Source: Eledone cirrhosa
Lineage: Eukaryota; Mollusca; Cephalopoda; Octopoda; Eledonidae
Length of the DNA: 64,000 bases
Direction: 5' to 3'
Assembly (NCBI GenBank): GCA_964016885.1
Contig: OZ024748.1
Coordinates: 37,835,047 to 37,899,046, forward strand
In this document: positions 36,261 through 49,418 of the stretch, piece after piece
Layout: the number at the start of each line of letters is the position of its first letter
Position numbering within the stretch: the stretch's first letter is position 1
The notes under the pieces: model-generated
What the model saw: the letters and a program-made list of their open reading frames with translations, nothing else
Database searches by the model: none
What the model was told of the DNA's origin: nothing
Translations under genes and position numbers: made by a program

Positions 36261-37612
36261 GAGGTAAGTGTGGTGTTTAAAAAGAAGGAAAAATATAAAG
36301 AATGTTGCGTAAGAGGTAAGTCTTGTGATTAAAAAGAAGGAAAAGTATAAAGAATGTTACGAAGGAGGTAACAGTTGTGATTAAAGAGAAGGAAAAATAT
36401 AAAAATTGTTGCGAAGGAGGTAAGTGTTGTGATTAAAAAGAAGGAAAAATATAAAGAATGTTGCGAAGGAGGTAAGTGTTGTGATTAAAAATAAGGAATA
36501 ATATAAAGAATGTTGCGAAGGAGGTAAGAGTTGTGATTAAAAAGAAAGAATAATATAAAGAATGTTGCGAAGGAGGTAAGTGTTGTGATTAAAAAGAAGG
36601 AAAAATATAAAAAATGTTGCGAAGGAGGTAAGTGTTGTTATTAAAAAGAAGGAAAAATATAAAGAATGTTGCGAAGGAGGTCAGTGTTGTGGTTAAAAGG
36701 AAAGGAAAATATAAAGAATGTTGCGAAGGAGGTAAGTGTTGTGATTAATAAAAGGAAAAATATACAGAATGTTGCGAAGGAGGTAAGTGTTGTGATTAAA
36801 AAGAAGGAAAAATATAAAGAATGTTGCGAAGGAGGAAAGTGTTGTGATTAAAAAGAAGGATAAATATAAAGAATGTTGCGAAGGAGGTAATTGTTGCAAT
36901 TAAAAAGAAAGACAAATATAAAGAATGTTGCGAAGGAGGTAAGAGTTGTGATTAAAAAGAAGGAAAAATATAAAGAAACTTACGAAGGAGGTAAGAGTTA
37001 TGATTAAAAAGAAGGAAAAATATAAAGAATGTTGCGAAGGAGGTAGGAGTTGTGATTAAATAGAAGGGAAAATATAAAGAATGTTGCGACAGAGGTAAGT
37101 ATTGTGATTAAAAAGAAGGAAAAATATAAATAATGTTGCGAAGGAGGTAAGAGTTGTGATTAAAAAGAAGGAAAAATATAAAGAATGTTGCGAAGGAAGT
37201 AAGTGTTGTGATTAAAAAGAAGGAAAAATATAAAGAATGTTGCGAAGGAGGTAAGTGTTGTGATTAAAAAGAAGGAAAAATATAAAGAATGTTACGAAGG
37301 AGGTAAGTGTTGTGATTAAAAAGAAGGAAAAATATAAAGATATTGCGAAATCGGTAAGTATTGTGATAAAAAAAAGGAAAAATATAAAGAATGTTGCGAA
37401 TGAGGTCAGAGTGGTGATTAAAAAGAAGGAAAAATATAAAGAATGTTGCGAAGGATGTAAGAGTTGTGATTAAAAAGAAGGGAAAATATAAAGAATGTTG
37501 CGAAAGAGCTAAGTGTTGTGATTAAAAATAAGGAAAAATATAAAGAATGTTGCGAAGGAGGTAAGAGTGTTGATTAAAAAGAAGGAAAAATATAAAGAAT
37601 GTTGCGAAGGAG
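36261..37612 (+). repeat. Family F unit, copy 3 (partial)
   Basis: This copy follows copy 2 at an offset of 4,416 bp. It then drops exactly one 51-bp monomer near 36,950 (the AATAAGGAAAATATAAAG copy seen at about 32,540), after which the offset is 4,365. It inherits the 311-bp loss, so copy 2 or its relative was the template. The order switches away near 37,612. Confidence 0.82.
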
Positions 37613-40600
37613 GTAAGTGTTGTGATTAAATAGAAGGGAAAATATAAAGAATGTTGCGAAGTAGGTAACAGTTGTGATTAAAAAGAAGGAAAAATATAAA
37701 AAATGTTGCGAAGGAGGTAAGTGTTGTGATTAAAAGAAGGAAAAATATAAAGGATGTTGCGAAGGAGGTAAGTGTTGTTATTAAAAGGAATGGAAAATAT
37801 AAAGAATGTTGCGAAGGAGGTAAGAGTTGTGATTAAAAAGAAGGAAAAATATAAAAAATGTTGCGAAGGAGGAAAGTGTTGTTATTAAAAAGAAGGAAAA
37901 ATATAAAGAATGTTGCGAAGGAGGTCAGTGTTGTGGTTAAAAGGAAAGGAAAATATAAAGAATGTTGCGAAGGAGGTAAGTGTTGTGATTAAAAAAAGGA
38001 AAAATATACAGAATGTTGCGAAGGAGGTAAGTGTTGTGATTAAAAAGAAGGAAAAATATAAAGAATGTTGCGAAGGAGGAAAGTGTTGTGATTAAAAAGA
38101 AGGATAAATATAAAGAATGTTGCGAAGGAGGTAATTGTTGCAATTAAAAAGAAAGAAAAATATAAAGAATGTTGCGAAGGAGGTAGGAGTTGTGATTAAA
38201 TAGAAGGGAAAATATAAATAATGTTGCGAAAGAGGTAAGTATTGTGATTAAAAAGAAGGAAAAATATAAATAATATTACGAAGGAGGTAAGAGTGTTGAT
38301 TAAAAAGAAGGAAAAATATAAAGAATGTTGCGAAGGAAGTAAGTGTTGTGATTAAAAAGAAGGAAAAATATAAAGAATGTTGCGAAGGAGGTAAGTGTTG
38401 TGATTAAAAAGAAGGAAAAATATAAAGAATGTTACGAAGGAGGTAAGTGTTGTGATTAAAAAGAAGGAAAAATATAAAGAAATTTACGAAGGAGATAAGA
38501 GTGGTGATTAAAAAGAAGGGAAAATATAAAGAAATTTACGAAGGAAGTAAGAGTGGTGATTAAAAAGAAGGAAAAATATAAAGAATATTGCGATGGATGT
38601 AAGTGTTGTGTTTAAAAAAAAGGAAAAATATAAAGATGTTGCAAAAGAGGTAAGTGTTCTGATTAAAAAGAAGGAAAAATATAAAGAAATTTACGAAGGA
38701 GGTAAGTGTTGTGATTAAAAAGAAAGAAAAACATAAAGACTATTGCGAAGGAGGTAAGTGTTGTGTTTAAAAAGAAGGAAAAATATAAAGATATTGCGAA
38801 AGCGGTAAGTATTGTGATGAAAAAAAGGAAAAATATAAAGAATGTTGCGAATGAGGTCAGAGTGGTGATTAAAAAGAAGGAAAAATATAAAGAATGTTGC
38901 GAAGGAGGTAAGAGTTGTGATTAAAAAGAAGGGAAAATATAAAGAATGTTGCGAAAGAGCTAAGTGTTGTGATTAAAAATAAGGAAAAATATAAAGAATG
39001 TTGCGATGGAGGTAAGAGTGTTGATTAAAAAGAAGGAAAAATATAAAGAATGTTGCGAAGGAGGTAAGTGTTGTGATTAAAAGGAAGGGAAAATATGAAA
39101 ACGTTGCGAAGGAGGAAAGAGTGGTGATTAAAGAGAAGCAAAAATATAAAAATTGTTGCGAAGGAGGTAAGTGTTGTAATTAAAAAGAAGGAAAAATATA
39201 AAGAATGTTACGAAGGAGGTAAGTGTTGTGATTGAAAATAAGGAAATATATAAAGAATGTTGCGAAGGAGGTAAGAGTTGTGATTAAAATGACGGAATAA
39301 TATAAAGAATGTTGCGAAGGAGGTAGGTGTTGTGATTAAAAAGAAGGAAAAATATATAGAATGTTGCGAAGGAGGTAAGTGTTGTGATTAAAAATAAGGA
39401 AAAATATAAAGAATGTTGCGAAGGAGGTAAGAGTGTTGATTAAAAAGAAGGAAAAATATAAAGAATGTTGCGAAGGAGGTAAGTGTTGTGATTAAATAGA
39501 AGGAAAAATATAAAGAATGTTGCGAAGGAGGTAAGAGTGTTGATTAAAAAGAAGGAAAAATATAAAGAATGTTACGAAGGAGGTAAGAGTTGTGTTAAAA
39601 AGAAGGAAAAATATAAAGAATGTTGCGTAAGAGGTAAGTCTTGTGATTAAAAAGAAGGACAAATATAAAGAATGTTGCGAAGGAGGTAAGTGTTGTGATT
39701 AAAAAGAAGGAAAATTATAAAGAATGTTACGAAGGAGGTAACAGTTGTGACTAAAGAGAAGGAAAAATATAAAAATTGTTTCGATGGAGGTAAGTGTTGT
39801 GATTAAAAAGAAGAAAAATATAAAGAATGTTGCGAAGGAGGTAAGTGTTGTGATTAAAAATAAGGAAAAATATAAAGAATGTTGCGAAGGAGGTAAGTGT
39901 TGTGATTAAAAAGAAGGAAAAATATAAAGAATGTTACGAAGGAGGTAAGTGTTGTGATTAAAAAGAATGAAAAATATAAAGAAATTTACGAAGGAGATAA
40001 GAGTAGTGATTAAAAAGAAGGAAAAATATAAAAATTGTTGCGAAGGAGGTAAGTGTTGTAATTAAAAAGAAGGAAAAATATAAATAATGTTGCGAAGGAG
40101 GTAAGTGTTGTGATTAAAAATAAGGAAAAATATAAAGAATGTTGCGAAGGAGGTAAGAGTTGTGATTAAAAAGAAGGAATAATATAAAGAATGTTGCGAA
40201 GGAGGTAAGTGTTGTGATTAAAAAGAAGGAAAAATATAAATAATGTTGCGAAGGAGGTAAGTGTTGTGATTAAAAATAAGGAAAAATATAAAGAATGTTG
40301 CGAAGGAGGTAAGAGTTGTGATTAAAAAGAAGGAATAATATAACGAATGTTGCGAAGGAGGTAAGTGTTGTGATTAAAAAGAAAGAAAAACATAAAGACT
40401 ATTGCGAAGGAGGTAAGTGTTGTGTTTAAAAAGAAGGAAAAATATAAAGATATTGCGAAAGCGGTAAGTATTGTGATGAAAAAAAGGAAAAATATAAAGA
40501 ATGTTGCGAATGAGGTCAGAGTGGTGATTAAAAAGAAGGAAAAATATAAAGAATGTTGCGAAGGAGGTAAGAGTTGTGATTAAAAAGAAGTGAAAATATA

Positions 40601-43600
40601 AAGAATGTTGCGAAAGTGCTAAGTGTTGTGATTAAAAATAAGGAAAAATATAAAGAATGTTGCGATGGAGGTAAGAGTGTTGATTAAAAAGAAGGAAAAA
40701 TATAAAGAATGTTGCGAAGGAGTTAAGTGTTGTGATTAAAAAGAAAGAAAAATATAAAGAATGTTACGATGGAGGTAAGAGTTGTGATTAAAAAGAAGGA
40801 AAAATATAAAGAATGTTGCGAAGGAGGCAAGTGTTGTGATTAAAAAGAAGGAAAAATATAAAGAATGTTACGAAAGAGGTAAGTGTTGTGATTAAAAAGA
40901 AGGAAAAATATAAAGAAATTTACGAAGGAGGTAAGAGTAGTGATTAAAAAGAAGGAAAACTATAAAGAATATTGCGAAAGAGGTAAGTGTTGTGATTAAA
41001 AAGAAGGAAAAATATAAAGAATGTTGCGAAGGAGGTAAGTGTTGAGATTAAAAAGAAGGAAAAATATAAAGAATGTTGCGAAGGAGGTAAGAGTTGTGAT
41101 TAAAAAGAAGGTAAAATATAAAGAATGTTGCGAAGGAGTTAAGTGTTGTGATTAATAAGAAAGAAAAATATAAAGAATGTTACGATGGAGATAAGAGTAG
41201 TGATTAAAAAGAAGGAAAAATATATAGAATGTTGCGAAGGAGGTAAGTGTTGTGATTAAAAGGAAGGGAAAATATGAAAACGTTGCGAAGGAGGAAAGAG
41301 TGGTGATTAAAGAGAAGCAAAAATATAAAAATTGTTGCGAAGGAGGTAAGTGTTGTAATTAAAAAGAAGGAAAAATATAAAGAATGTTACGAAGGAGGTA
41401 AGTGTTGTGATTGAAAATAAGGAAATATATAAAGAATGTTGCGAAGGAGGTAAGAGTTGTGATTAAAATGACGGAATAATATAAAGAATGTTGCGAAGGG
41501 GGTAAGTGTTGTGATTAAAAAGAAGGAAAAATATATAGAATGTTGCGAAGGAGGTAAGTGTTGTGATTAAAAATAAGGAAAAATATAAAGAATGTTGCGA
41601 AGGAGGTAAGAGTGTTGATTAAAAAGAAGGAAAAATATAAAGAATGTTGCGAAGGAGGTAAGTGTTGTGATTAAAAAGAAGGAAAAATATAAAGAATGTT
41701 GCGAAGGAGTTAAGAGTTGTGATTAAAAACAAGGAAAAATATAAAGAATGTTGCGAAGGAGGTAAGTGTTGTGATTAAAAAGAAGGAAAAATATAAAGAA
41801 TGTTACGAAGGAGGTAAGAGTTGTGATTAAAAAGAAGGAAAAATATAAAGAATGTTGCGAAGGAGGTAAGTGTTGTGTTTAAAAAGAAGGAAAAATATAA
41901 AGAATGTTGCGTAAGAGGTAAGTCTTGTGATTAAAAAGAAGGACAAATATAAAGAATGTTGCCAAGGAGGTAAGTGTTGTGATTAAAAAGAAGGAAAATT
42001 ATAAAGAATGTTACGAAGGAGGTAACAGTTGTGACTAAAGAGAAGGAAAAATATAAAAATTGTTTCGATGGAGGTAAGTGTTGTGATTAAAAAGAAGAAA
42101 AATATAAAGAATGTTGCGAAGGAGGTAAGTGTTGTGATTAAAAATAAGGAAAAATATAAAGAATGTTGCGAAGGAGGTAAGAGTTGTGATTAAAAAGAAG
42201 GAATAATATGAAAAATGTTGCTAAGGAGGTAAGTGTTGTGATTAAAAAGAAGGAAAAATATAAAGAATGTTGCGAAGGGGGTAAGAGTTGTGATTAAAAA
42301 GAAAGAAAATTATTTAGAATGTTGCGAAGGAGGTAAGTGTTGTGATTAAAAAGAAGGAAAAATATAAAGAATGTTACGAAGGAGGTAAGTGTTGTGATTA
42401 AAAAGAATGAAAAATATAAAGAAATTTACGAAGGAGATAAGAGTAGTGATTAAAAAGAAGGAAAAATATAAAAATTGTTGCGAAGGAGGTAAGTGTTGTA
42501 ATTAAAAAGAAGGAAAAATATAAATAATGTTGCGAAGGAGGTAAGTGTTGTGATTAAAAATAAGGAAAAATATAAAGAATGTTGCGAAGGAGGTAAGAGT
42601 TGTGATTAAAAAGAAGGAATAATATAAAGAATGTTGCGAAGCAGGTAAGTGTTGTGATTAAAAAGAAGGAAAAATATAAATAATGTTGCGAAGGAGGTAA
42701 GTGTTGTGATTAAAAAGAAGGAATAATATAACGAATGTTGCGAAGGAGGTAAGTGTTGTGATTAAAAAGAAGGAAAAATATAGAGAATGATGCGCAGGTA
42801 AGTGTTGTGATTAAAAAGAAAGAAAAATATAAAGAATGTTGCGAAGGAGGTAAGAGTGTTGATTAAAAAGAAGGAAAAATATAAAGAATGTTGCGAAGGA
42901 GGTAAGTGTTGTGATTAAAAAGAAGTAAAAATATAAAGAATGTTTCAAAGGAGGTAAGAGTTGTGATTAAAAAGAAGGGAAAATATAAAGAATGTTGCGA
43001 AAGAGCTAAGTGTTGTAATTAAAAATAAGGAAAAATATAAAGAATGTTGCGAAGGAGGTAAGGGTGTTGATTAAAAAGAAGGAAACATATAAAGAATGTT
43101 GCGAAGGAGGTAAGTGTTGTGATTAAAAAGAAAGAAAAATATAAAGAATGTTACCATGGAGGTAAGAGTTGTGGTTAAAAAGAAGGAAAAATATAAAGAA
43201 TGTTGCGAAGGAGGTAAGTGTTGTGATTAAAAAGAAGGAAAAATATAAAGAATGTTACGAAGGAGGTAAGTGTTGTGATTAAAAAGAAGGAAAAATATAG
43301 AGAAATTTACGAAGGAGATAAGAGTAGTGATTAAAAAGAAGGAAAACTATAAAGAATATTGCGAAAGAGGTAAGTGTTGTGATTAAGAAGAAGGAAAAAT
43401 ATAAAGAATGTTGCGAAGGAGGTAGGAGTGTTGATTAAAAAGAAGGAAAAATATAAAGAATGTTGCGAAGGAGGTAAGTGTTGTGATTAAAAAGAGGGAA
43501 AAATATAAAGAATGTTACGAAGGAGGTAAGAGTTGTGATTAAAAAGAAGGAAAAATATAAAAAATGTTGCGAAGGAGGTAAGTGTTGAGATTAAAAAGAA

Positions 43601-45314
43601 GGAAAAATATAAAGAATCTTACGAAGGAGGTAAGTGTTGTGATTAAAAAGAAGGAAAAATATAAAAATGTTACGAAGGAGGTAATTGTTGTGATTAAAAA
43701 GAATGAAAAATATAAAGAAATTTACAAAGGAGATAAGAGTAGTGATTAAAAAGAAGGAAAACTATAAAGAATATTGCGAAAGAGGTAAGTGCTGTGATTA
43801 AAAAAAAGGAAAAATATACAGAATGTTGCGAAGGAGGTAAGTGTTGTGATTAAAAAGAAGGAAAAATATAAAGAATGTGACGAAGGAGGTAAGTGTTGTG
43901 ATTAAAAAGAAGTAAAAATATAAAGAATGTTTCAAAGGAGGTAAGTGTTGTGATTAAAAAGAAGGAAAAATATAAAGAACGTTGCGAAGGAGGTAAGTGT
44001 TGTGATTAAAAAGAAGGAAAAATATAAAGAATGTTACGAAGGAGGTATGAGTGGTGATATAAAAAGAAGGAAATATATAAAAAAATATTGCGAAAGAGGT
44101 AAGTGTTGTGATTAAAAAGAAGGAAAAATATAAAGAATGTTGCGAAGGAGGTAAGAGTGTTGATTAAAAAGAAGGAAAAATATAAAGAATGTTGCGAAGG
44201 AGGTAAGTGTTGTGATTAAAAAGAAGGAAAAATATAAAGAATGTTGCGAAGGAGGTAAGTGTTGTGTTTAAAAAGAAGGAAAAATATAAAGAATGTTGCG
44301 TAAGAGGTAAGTCTTGTGATTAAAAAGAAGGACAAATATAAAGAATGTTGCCAAGGAGGTAAGTGTTGTGATTAAAAAGAAGGAAAATTATAAAGAATGT
44401 TACGAAGGAGGTAACAGTTGTGACTAAAGAGAAGGAAAAATATAAAAATTGTTTCGAAGGAGGTAAGTGTTGTGATTAAAAAGAAGAAAAATATAAAGAA
44501 TGTTGCGAAGGAGGTAAGTGTTGTGATTAAAAATAAGGAAAAATATAAAGAATGTTGCGAAGGAGGTAAGAGTTGTGATTAAAAAGAAGGAACAATATGA
44601 AGAATGTTGCGAAGGAGGTAAGTGTTGTGATTAAAAAGAAGGAAAAATATAAAGAATGTTGCGAAGGGGGTAAGAGTTGTGATTAAAAAGAAAGAAAATT
44701 ATTTAGAATGTTGCGAAGGAGGTAAGTGTTGTGATTAAAAAGAAGGAAAAATATAAAGAATGTTACGAAGGAGGTAAGTGTTGTGATTAAAAAGAATGAA
44801 AAATATAAAGAAATTTACGAAGGAGATAAGAGTAGTGATTAAAAAGATGGAAAAATATAAAAATTGTTGCGAAGAAGGTAAGTGTGGTAATTAAAAAGAA
44901 GGAAAAATATAAATAATGTTGCGAAGGAGGTAAGTGTTGTGATTAAAAATAAGGAAAAATATAAAGAATGTTGCGAAGGAGGTAAGAGTTGTGATTAAAA
45001 AGAAGGAATAATATAAAAAATGTTGCGAAGGAGGTAATTGTTGTGATTAAAAAGAAGGAAAAATATAAATAATGTTGCGAAGGAGGTAAGTGTTGTGATT
45101 AAAAATGAGGAAAAATATAAAGAATGTTGCGAAGGAGGAAGTGTTGTGATTAAAAAGAAGGATAAATATAAGGAAATTTACGAAGGAGGTAAGAGTGGTG
45201 ATTAAAAAGAAAGAAAAATATAAAGAATGTTGCGAAGGAGGTAAGAGTGTTGATTAAAAAGAAGGAAAAATATAAAGAATGTTGCGAAGGAGGTAAGTGT
45301 TGTGATTAAAAAGA
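37613..45314 (+). repeat. Region G: mosaic with 2.2-2.4 kb repeat spacing
   Basis: About 37,613-38,160 repeats the order of 26,235-26,795. Beyond that, anchors recur at changing offsets: 38,731 to 40,390 (1,659), 39,101 to 41,280 (2,179), 39,751 to 42,035 (2,284), and 42,035 to 44,424 (2,389). Successive copies therefore gained blocks of whole monomers. Typical markers are TATGAAAACG with GAGAAGC, GTGACTAAAGAG and ATTGTTTCG. The first CCATGG monomer (43,154) lies in this region. Confidence 0.7.
42779..42824 (+). repeat. Monomer with six-base loss creating CAGGTAAGT
   Basis: Around 42,790-42,803 the string reads ATGATGCGCAGGTAAGT. Loss of AAGGAG after the CpG brings a C next to AGGTAAGT, giving a full nine-base match to the 5' splice-site consensus at 42,795-42,803. 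The monomer ends are approximate. Confidence 0.7.
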
Positions 45315-48300
45315 AGTAAAAATATAAAGAATGTTTCAAAGGAGGTAAGTGTTGTGATTAAAAGAAGGAAAAATATAAAGAATGTTGCGAAAGAGGTAAG
45401 AGTTGTGATTAAAAAGAAGGAAAAATATAAAGAATGTTGCGAAGGAGGTAAGAGTTGTGATTAAAAAGAAGGGAAAATATAAAGAATCTTACGAAGGAGG
45501 TAAGAGTTGTGATTAAAAAGAAGGGAAAATATAAAGAATGTTGCGAAAGAGCTAAGTGTTGTGATTAAAAATAAGGAAAAATATAAAGAATGTTGCGAAG
45601 GAGGTAAGAGTGTTGATTAAAAATAAGGAAAAATATAAAGAATGTTGCGAAGGAGGTAAGTGTTGTGATTACAAAGAAAGAAAAATATAAAGAATGTTAC
45701 CATGGAGGTAAGTGTTGTGGTTAAAAAGAAGGAAAAATATAAAGAATGTTGCGAAGGAGGTAGGTGTTGTGATTAAAAAGAAGGAAAAATATAAAGAATG
45801 TTACGAAGGAGGCAAGTGTTGTGATTAAAAAGAAGGAAAAATATAAAGAAATTTACGAAGGAGATAAGATTAGTGATTAAAAAGAAGGAAAACTATAAAG
45901 AATATTGCGAAAGAGGTAAGTGTTGTGATTAAGAAGAAGGAAAAATATAAAGAATGTTGCGAAGGAGGTAAGAGTGTTGATTAAAAAGAAGTAAAAATAT
46001 AAAGAATGTTGCGAAGGAGGTAAGTGTTGTGATTAAAAAGAGGGAAAAATATAAAGAATGTTACGAAGGAGGTAAGAGTTGTGATTAAAAAGAAGGAAAA
46101 ATATAAAAAATGTTGCGAAGGAGGTAAGTGTTGAGATTAAAAAGAAGGAAAAATATAAAGAATGTTACGAAGGAGGTAAGTGTTGTGATTAAAAAGAAGG
46201 AAAAATATAAAAAATGTTACGAAGGAGGTAATTGTTGTGATTAAAAAGAATGAAAAATATAAAGAAATTTACAAAGGAGATAAGAGTAGTGATTAAAAAG
46301 AAGGAAAACTATAAAGAATATTGCGAAAGAGGTAAGTGTTGTGATTTAAAAAAAGGAAAAATATAAAGAATATTGCGAAGGAGGTAAGGGTTGTGATTAA
46401 AGAGAAGGAAAAATATAAAAAAATGTTGCGAAGGAGGTAAGTGTTGTAATTAAAAAGAAGGAAAAATATAAATAATTTTGCGAAGGAGGTAAGTGTTGTG
46501 ATTAAAAATAAGGAAAAATATAAAGAATGTTGCGAAGGAGGTAAGAGTTGTGATTAAAAAGAAGGAATAATATGAAGAATGTTGCGAAGGAGGTAAGTGT
46601 TGTGATTAAAAAGAAGTAAAAATATAAAGAATGTTTCAAAGGAGGTAAGTGTTGTGATTAAAAGAAGGAAAAATATAAAGAATGTTGCGAAAGAGGTAAG
46701 AGTTGTGATTAAAAAGAAGGAAAAATATAAAGAATGTTGCGAAGGAGGTAAGAGTTGTGATTAAAAAGAAGGAAAAATATAAAGAATCTTACGAAGGAGG
46801 TAAGAGTTGTGATTAAAAAGAAGGAAAAATATAAAGAATGTTGCGAAGGAGGTAAGAGTTGTGATTAAAAAGAAGGGAAAATATAAAGAATGTTGCGAAG
46901 GAGGTAAGTGTTGTGATTAAAAAGAAGGAAAAATATAAAGAATGTTGCGAAGGAGGTAAGTGTTGTGATTAAAAAGAAAGAAAAATATAAAGAATGTTAC
47001 CATGGAGGTAAGAGTTTTGGTTAAAAAGAAGGAAAAATATAAAGAATGTTGCGAAGGAGGTAAGTGTTGTGATTAAAAAGAAGGAAAAATATAAAGAATG
47101 TTACGAAGGAGGTAAGTGTTGTGATTAAAAAGAAGGAAAAATATAAAGAAATTTACGAAGGAGATAAGATTAGTGATTAAAAAGAAGGAAAACTATAAAC
47201 AATATTGCGAAAGAGGTAAGTGTTGTGATTAAGAAGAAGGAAAAATATAAAGAATGTTGCGAAGGAGGTAAGAGTGTTGATTAAAAAGAAGGAAAATATA
47301 GAGAATGTTGCGAAGGAGGTAAGTGTTGTGATTAAAAAGAGGGAAAAATATAAAGAATGTTACGAAGGAGGTAAGAGTTGTGATTAAAAAGAAGGAAAAA
47401 TATAAAAAATGTTGCGAAGGAGGTAAGTGTTGAGATTAAAAAGAAGGAAAAATATAAAGAATGTTACGAAGGAGGTAAGTGTTGTGATTAAAAAGAAGGA
47501 AAAATATAAAAATGTTACGAAGGAGGTAATTGTTGTGATTAAAAAGAATGAAAAATATAAAGAAATTTACAAAGGAGATAAGAGTAGTGATTAAAAAGAA
47601 GGAAAACTATAAAGAATATTGCGAAAGAGGTAAGTGTTGTGATTAAAAAAAAGGAAAAATATAAAGAATATTGCGAAGGAGGTAAGGGTTGTGATTAAAA
47701 AGAAGGAAAAATATAAAGAATGTTACGAAGGAGGTAACAGCTGTGATTAAAGAGAAGGAAAAATATAAAAAAATGTTGCGAAGGAGGTAAGTGTTGTAAT
47801 TAAAAAGAAGGAAAAATATAAATAATTTTGCGAAGGAGGTAAGTGTTGTGATTAAAAATAAGGAAAAATATAAAGAATGTTGCGAAGGAGGTAAGAGTTG
47901 TGATTAAAAAGAAGGAATAATATGAAGAATGTTGCGAAGGAGGTAAGTGTTGTGATTAAAAAGAAGTAAAAATATAAAGAATGTTTCAAAGGAGGTAAGT
48001 GTTGTGATTAAAAGAAGGAAAAATATAAAGAATGTTGCGAAAGAGGTAAGAGTTGTGATTAAAAAGAAGGAAAAATATAAAGAATGTTGCGAAGGAGGTA
48101 AGAGTTGTGATTAAAAAGAAGGAAAAATATAAAGAATCTTACGAAGGAGGTAAGAGTTGTGATTCAAAAGAAGGAAAAATATAAAGAATGTTGCGAAGGA
48201 GGTAAGAGTTGTGATTAAAAAGAAGGGAAAATATAAAGAATGTTGCGAAGGAGGTAAGTGTTGTGATTAAAAAGAAGGAAAAATATAAAGAATGTTGCGA

Positions 48301-49418
48301 AGGAGGTAAGTGTTGTGATTAAAAAGAAAGAAAAATATAAAGAATGTTACCATGGAGGTAAGAGTTTTGGTTAAAAAGAAGGGAAAATATAAAGAATGTT
48401 GCGAAGGAGGTAAGTGTTGTGATTAAAAAGAAGGAAAAATATAAAGAATGTTACGAAGGAGGTAAGTGTTGTGATTAAAAAGAAGGAAAAATATAAAGAA
48501 ATTTACGAAGGAGATAAGATTAGTGATTAAAAAGAAGGAAAACTATAAACAATATTGCGAAAGAGGTAAGTGTTGTGATTAAGAAGAAGGAAAAATATAA
48601 AGAATGTTGCGAAGGAGGTAAGAGTGTTGATTAAAAAGAAGGAAAATATTGAGAATGTTGCGAAGGAGGTAAGTGTTGTGATTAAAAAGAGGGAAAAATA
48701 TAAAGAATGTTACGAAGGAGGTAAGAGTTGTGATTAAAAAGAAGGAAAAATATAGAAAATGTTGCGAAGGAGGTAAGTGTTGAGATTAAAAAGAAGGAAA
48801 AATATAAAGAATGTTACGAAGGAGGTAAGTGTTGTGATTAAAAAGAAGGAAAAATATAAAAATGTTTCGAAGGAGGTAATTGTTGTGATTAAAAAGAATG
48901 AAAAATATAAAGAAATTTACAAAGGAGATAAGAGTAGTTATTAAAAAGAAGGAAAACTATAAAGAATATTGCGAAAGAGGTAAGTGTTGTGATTAAAAAA
49001 AAGGAAAAAATATAAAGAATATTGCGAAGGAGGTAAGAGTTGTGATTAAAAAGAAGGAAAAATATAAAGAATCTTACGAAGGAGGTAAGAGTTGTGATTA
49101 AAAAGAACGAAAAATATAAAGAATGTTGCGAAGGAGGTAAGAGTTGTGATTAAAAAGAAGGGAAAATATAAAGAATGTTGCGAAAGAGCTAAGTGTTGTA
49201 ATTAAAAATAAGGAAAAATATAAAGAATGTTGCGAAGGAGGTAAGAGTGTTGATTAAAAAGAAGGAAACACATAAAGAATGTTGCGAAGGAGGTAAGTGT
49301 TGTGATTAAAAAGAAAGAAAAATATAAAGAATGTTACCATGGAGGTAAGAGTTGTGGTTAAAAAGAAGGAAAAATATAAAGAATGTTGCGAAGGAGGTAA
49401 GAGTTGTGATTAAAAAGA
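45315..49418 (+). repeat. Family E unit, copy 1 (about 4.1 kb)
   Basis: CCATGG monomers (CATGG at 45,701, 47,001, 48,351 and 49,338) recur 4,052 bp later at 49,753, 51,053, 52,403 and 53,390. The unit has about 79 monomers; the next copy has lost one 52-bp monomer (offset 4,104 before it, 4,052 after). It contains the 1,350-bp sub-unit twice. Confidence 0.85.
46400..49050 (+). repeat. 1,350-bp sub-unit, tandem pair inside family E copy 1
   Basis: Anchors at 46,421, 47,001 and the AAACAATATTGCG monomer repeat 1,350 bp later (26 monomers, less two bases). The first sub-unit spans about 46,400-47,749 and the second about 47,750-49,050. The second has small private changes such as a GATTCAAAAG start near 48,164 and GTTTCGAAGG near 48,865. 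The same pair occurs in family E copies 2 and 3. Confidence 0.82.

Noticed and set aside
43154..43230. ACCATGG as an optimal eukaryotic start context in the CCATGG monomers
   Set aside because: The ATG opens a frame of only about two dozen codons, ending at the next GATTAA. The string derives from TTACGATGG by one change and is spread by repeat amplification.
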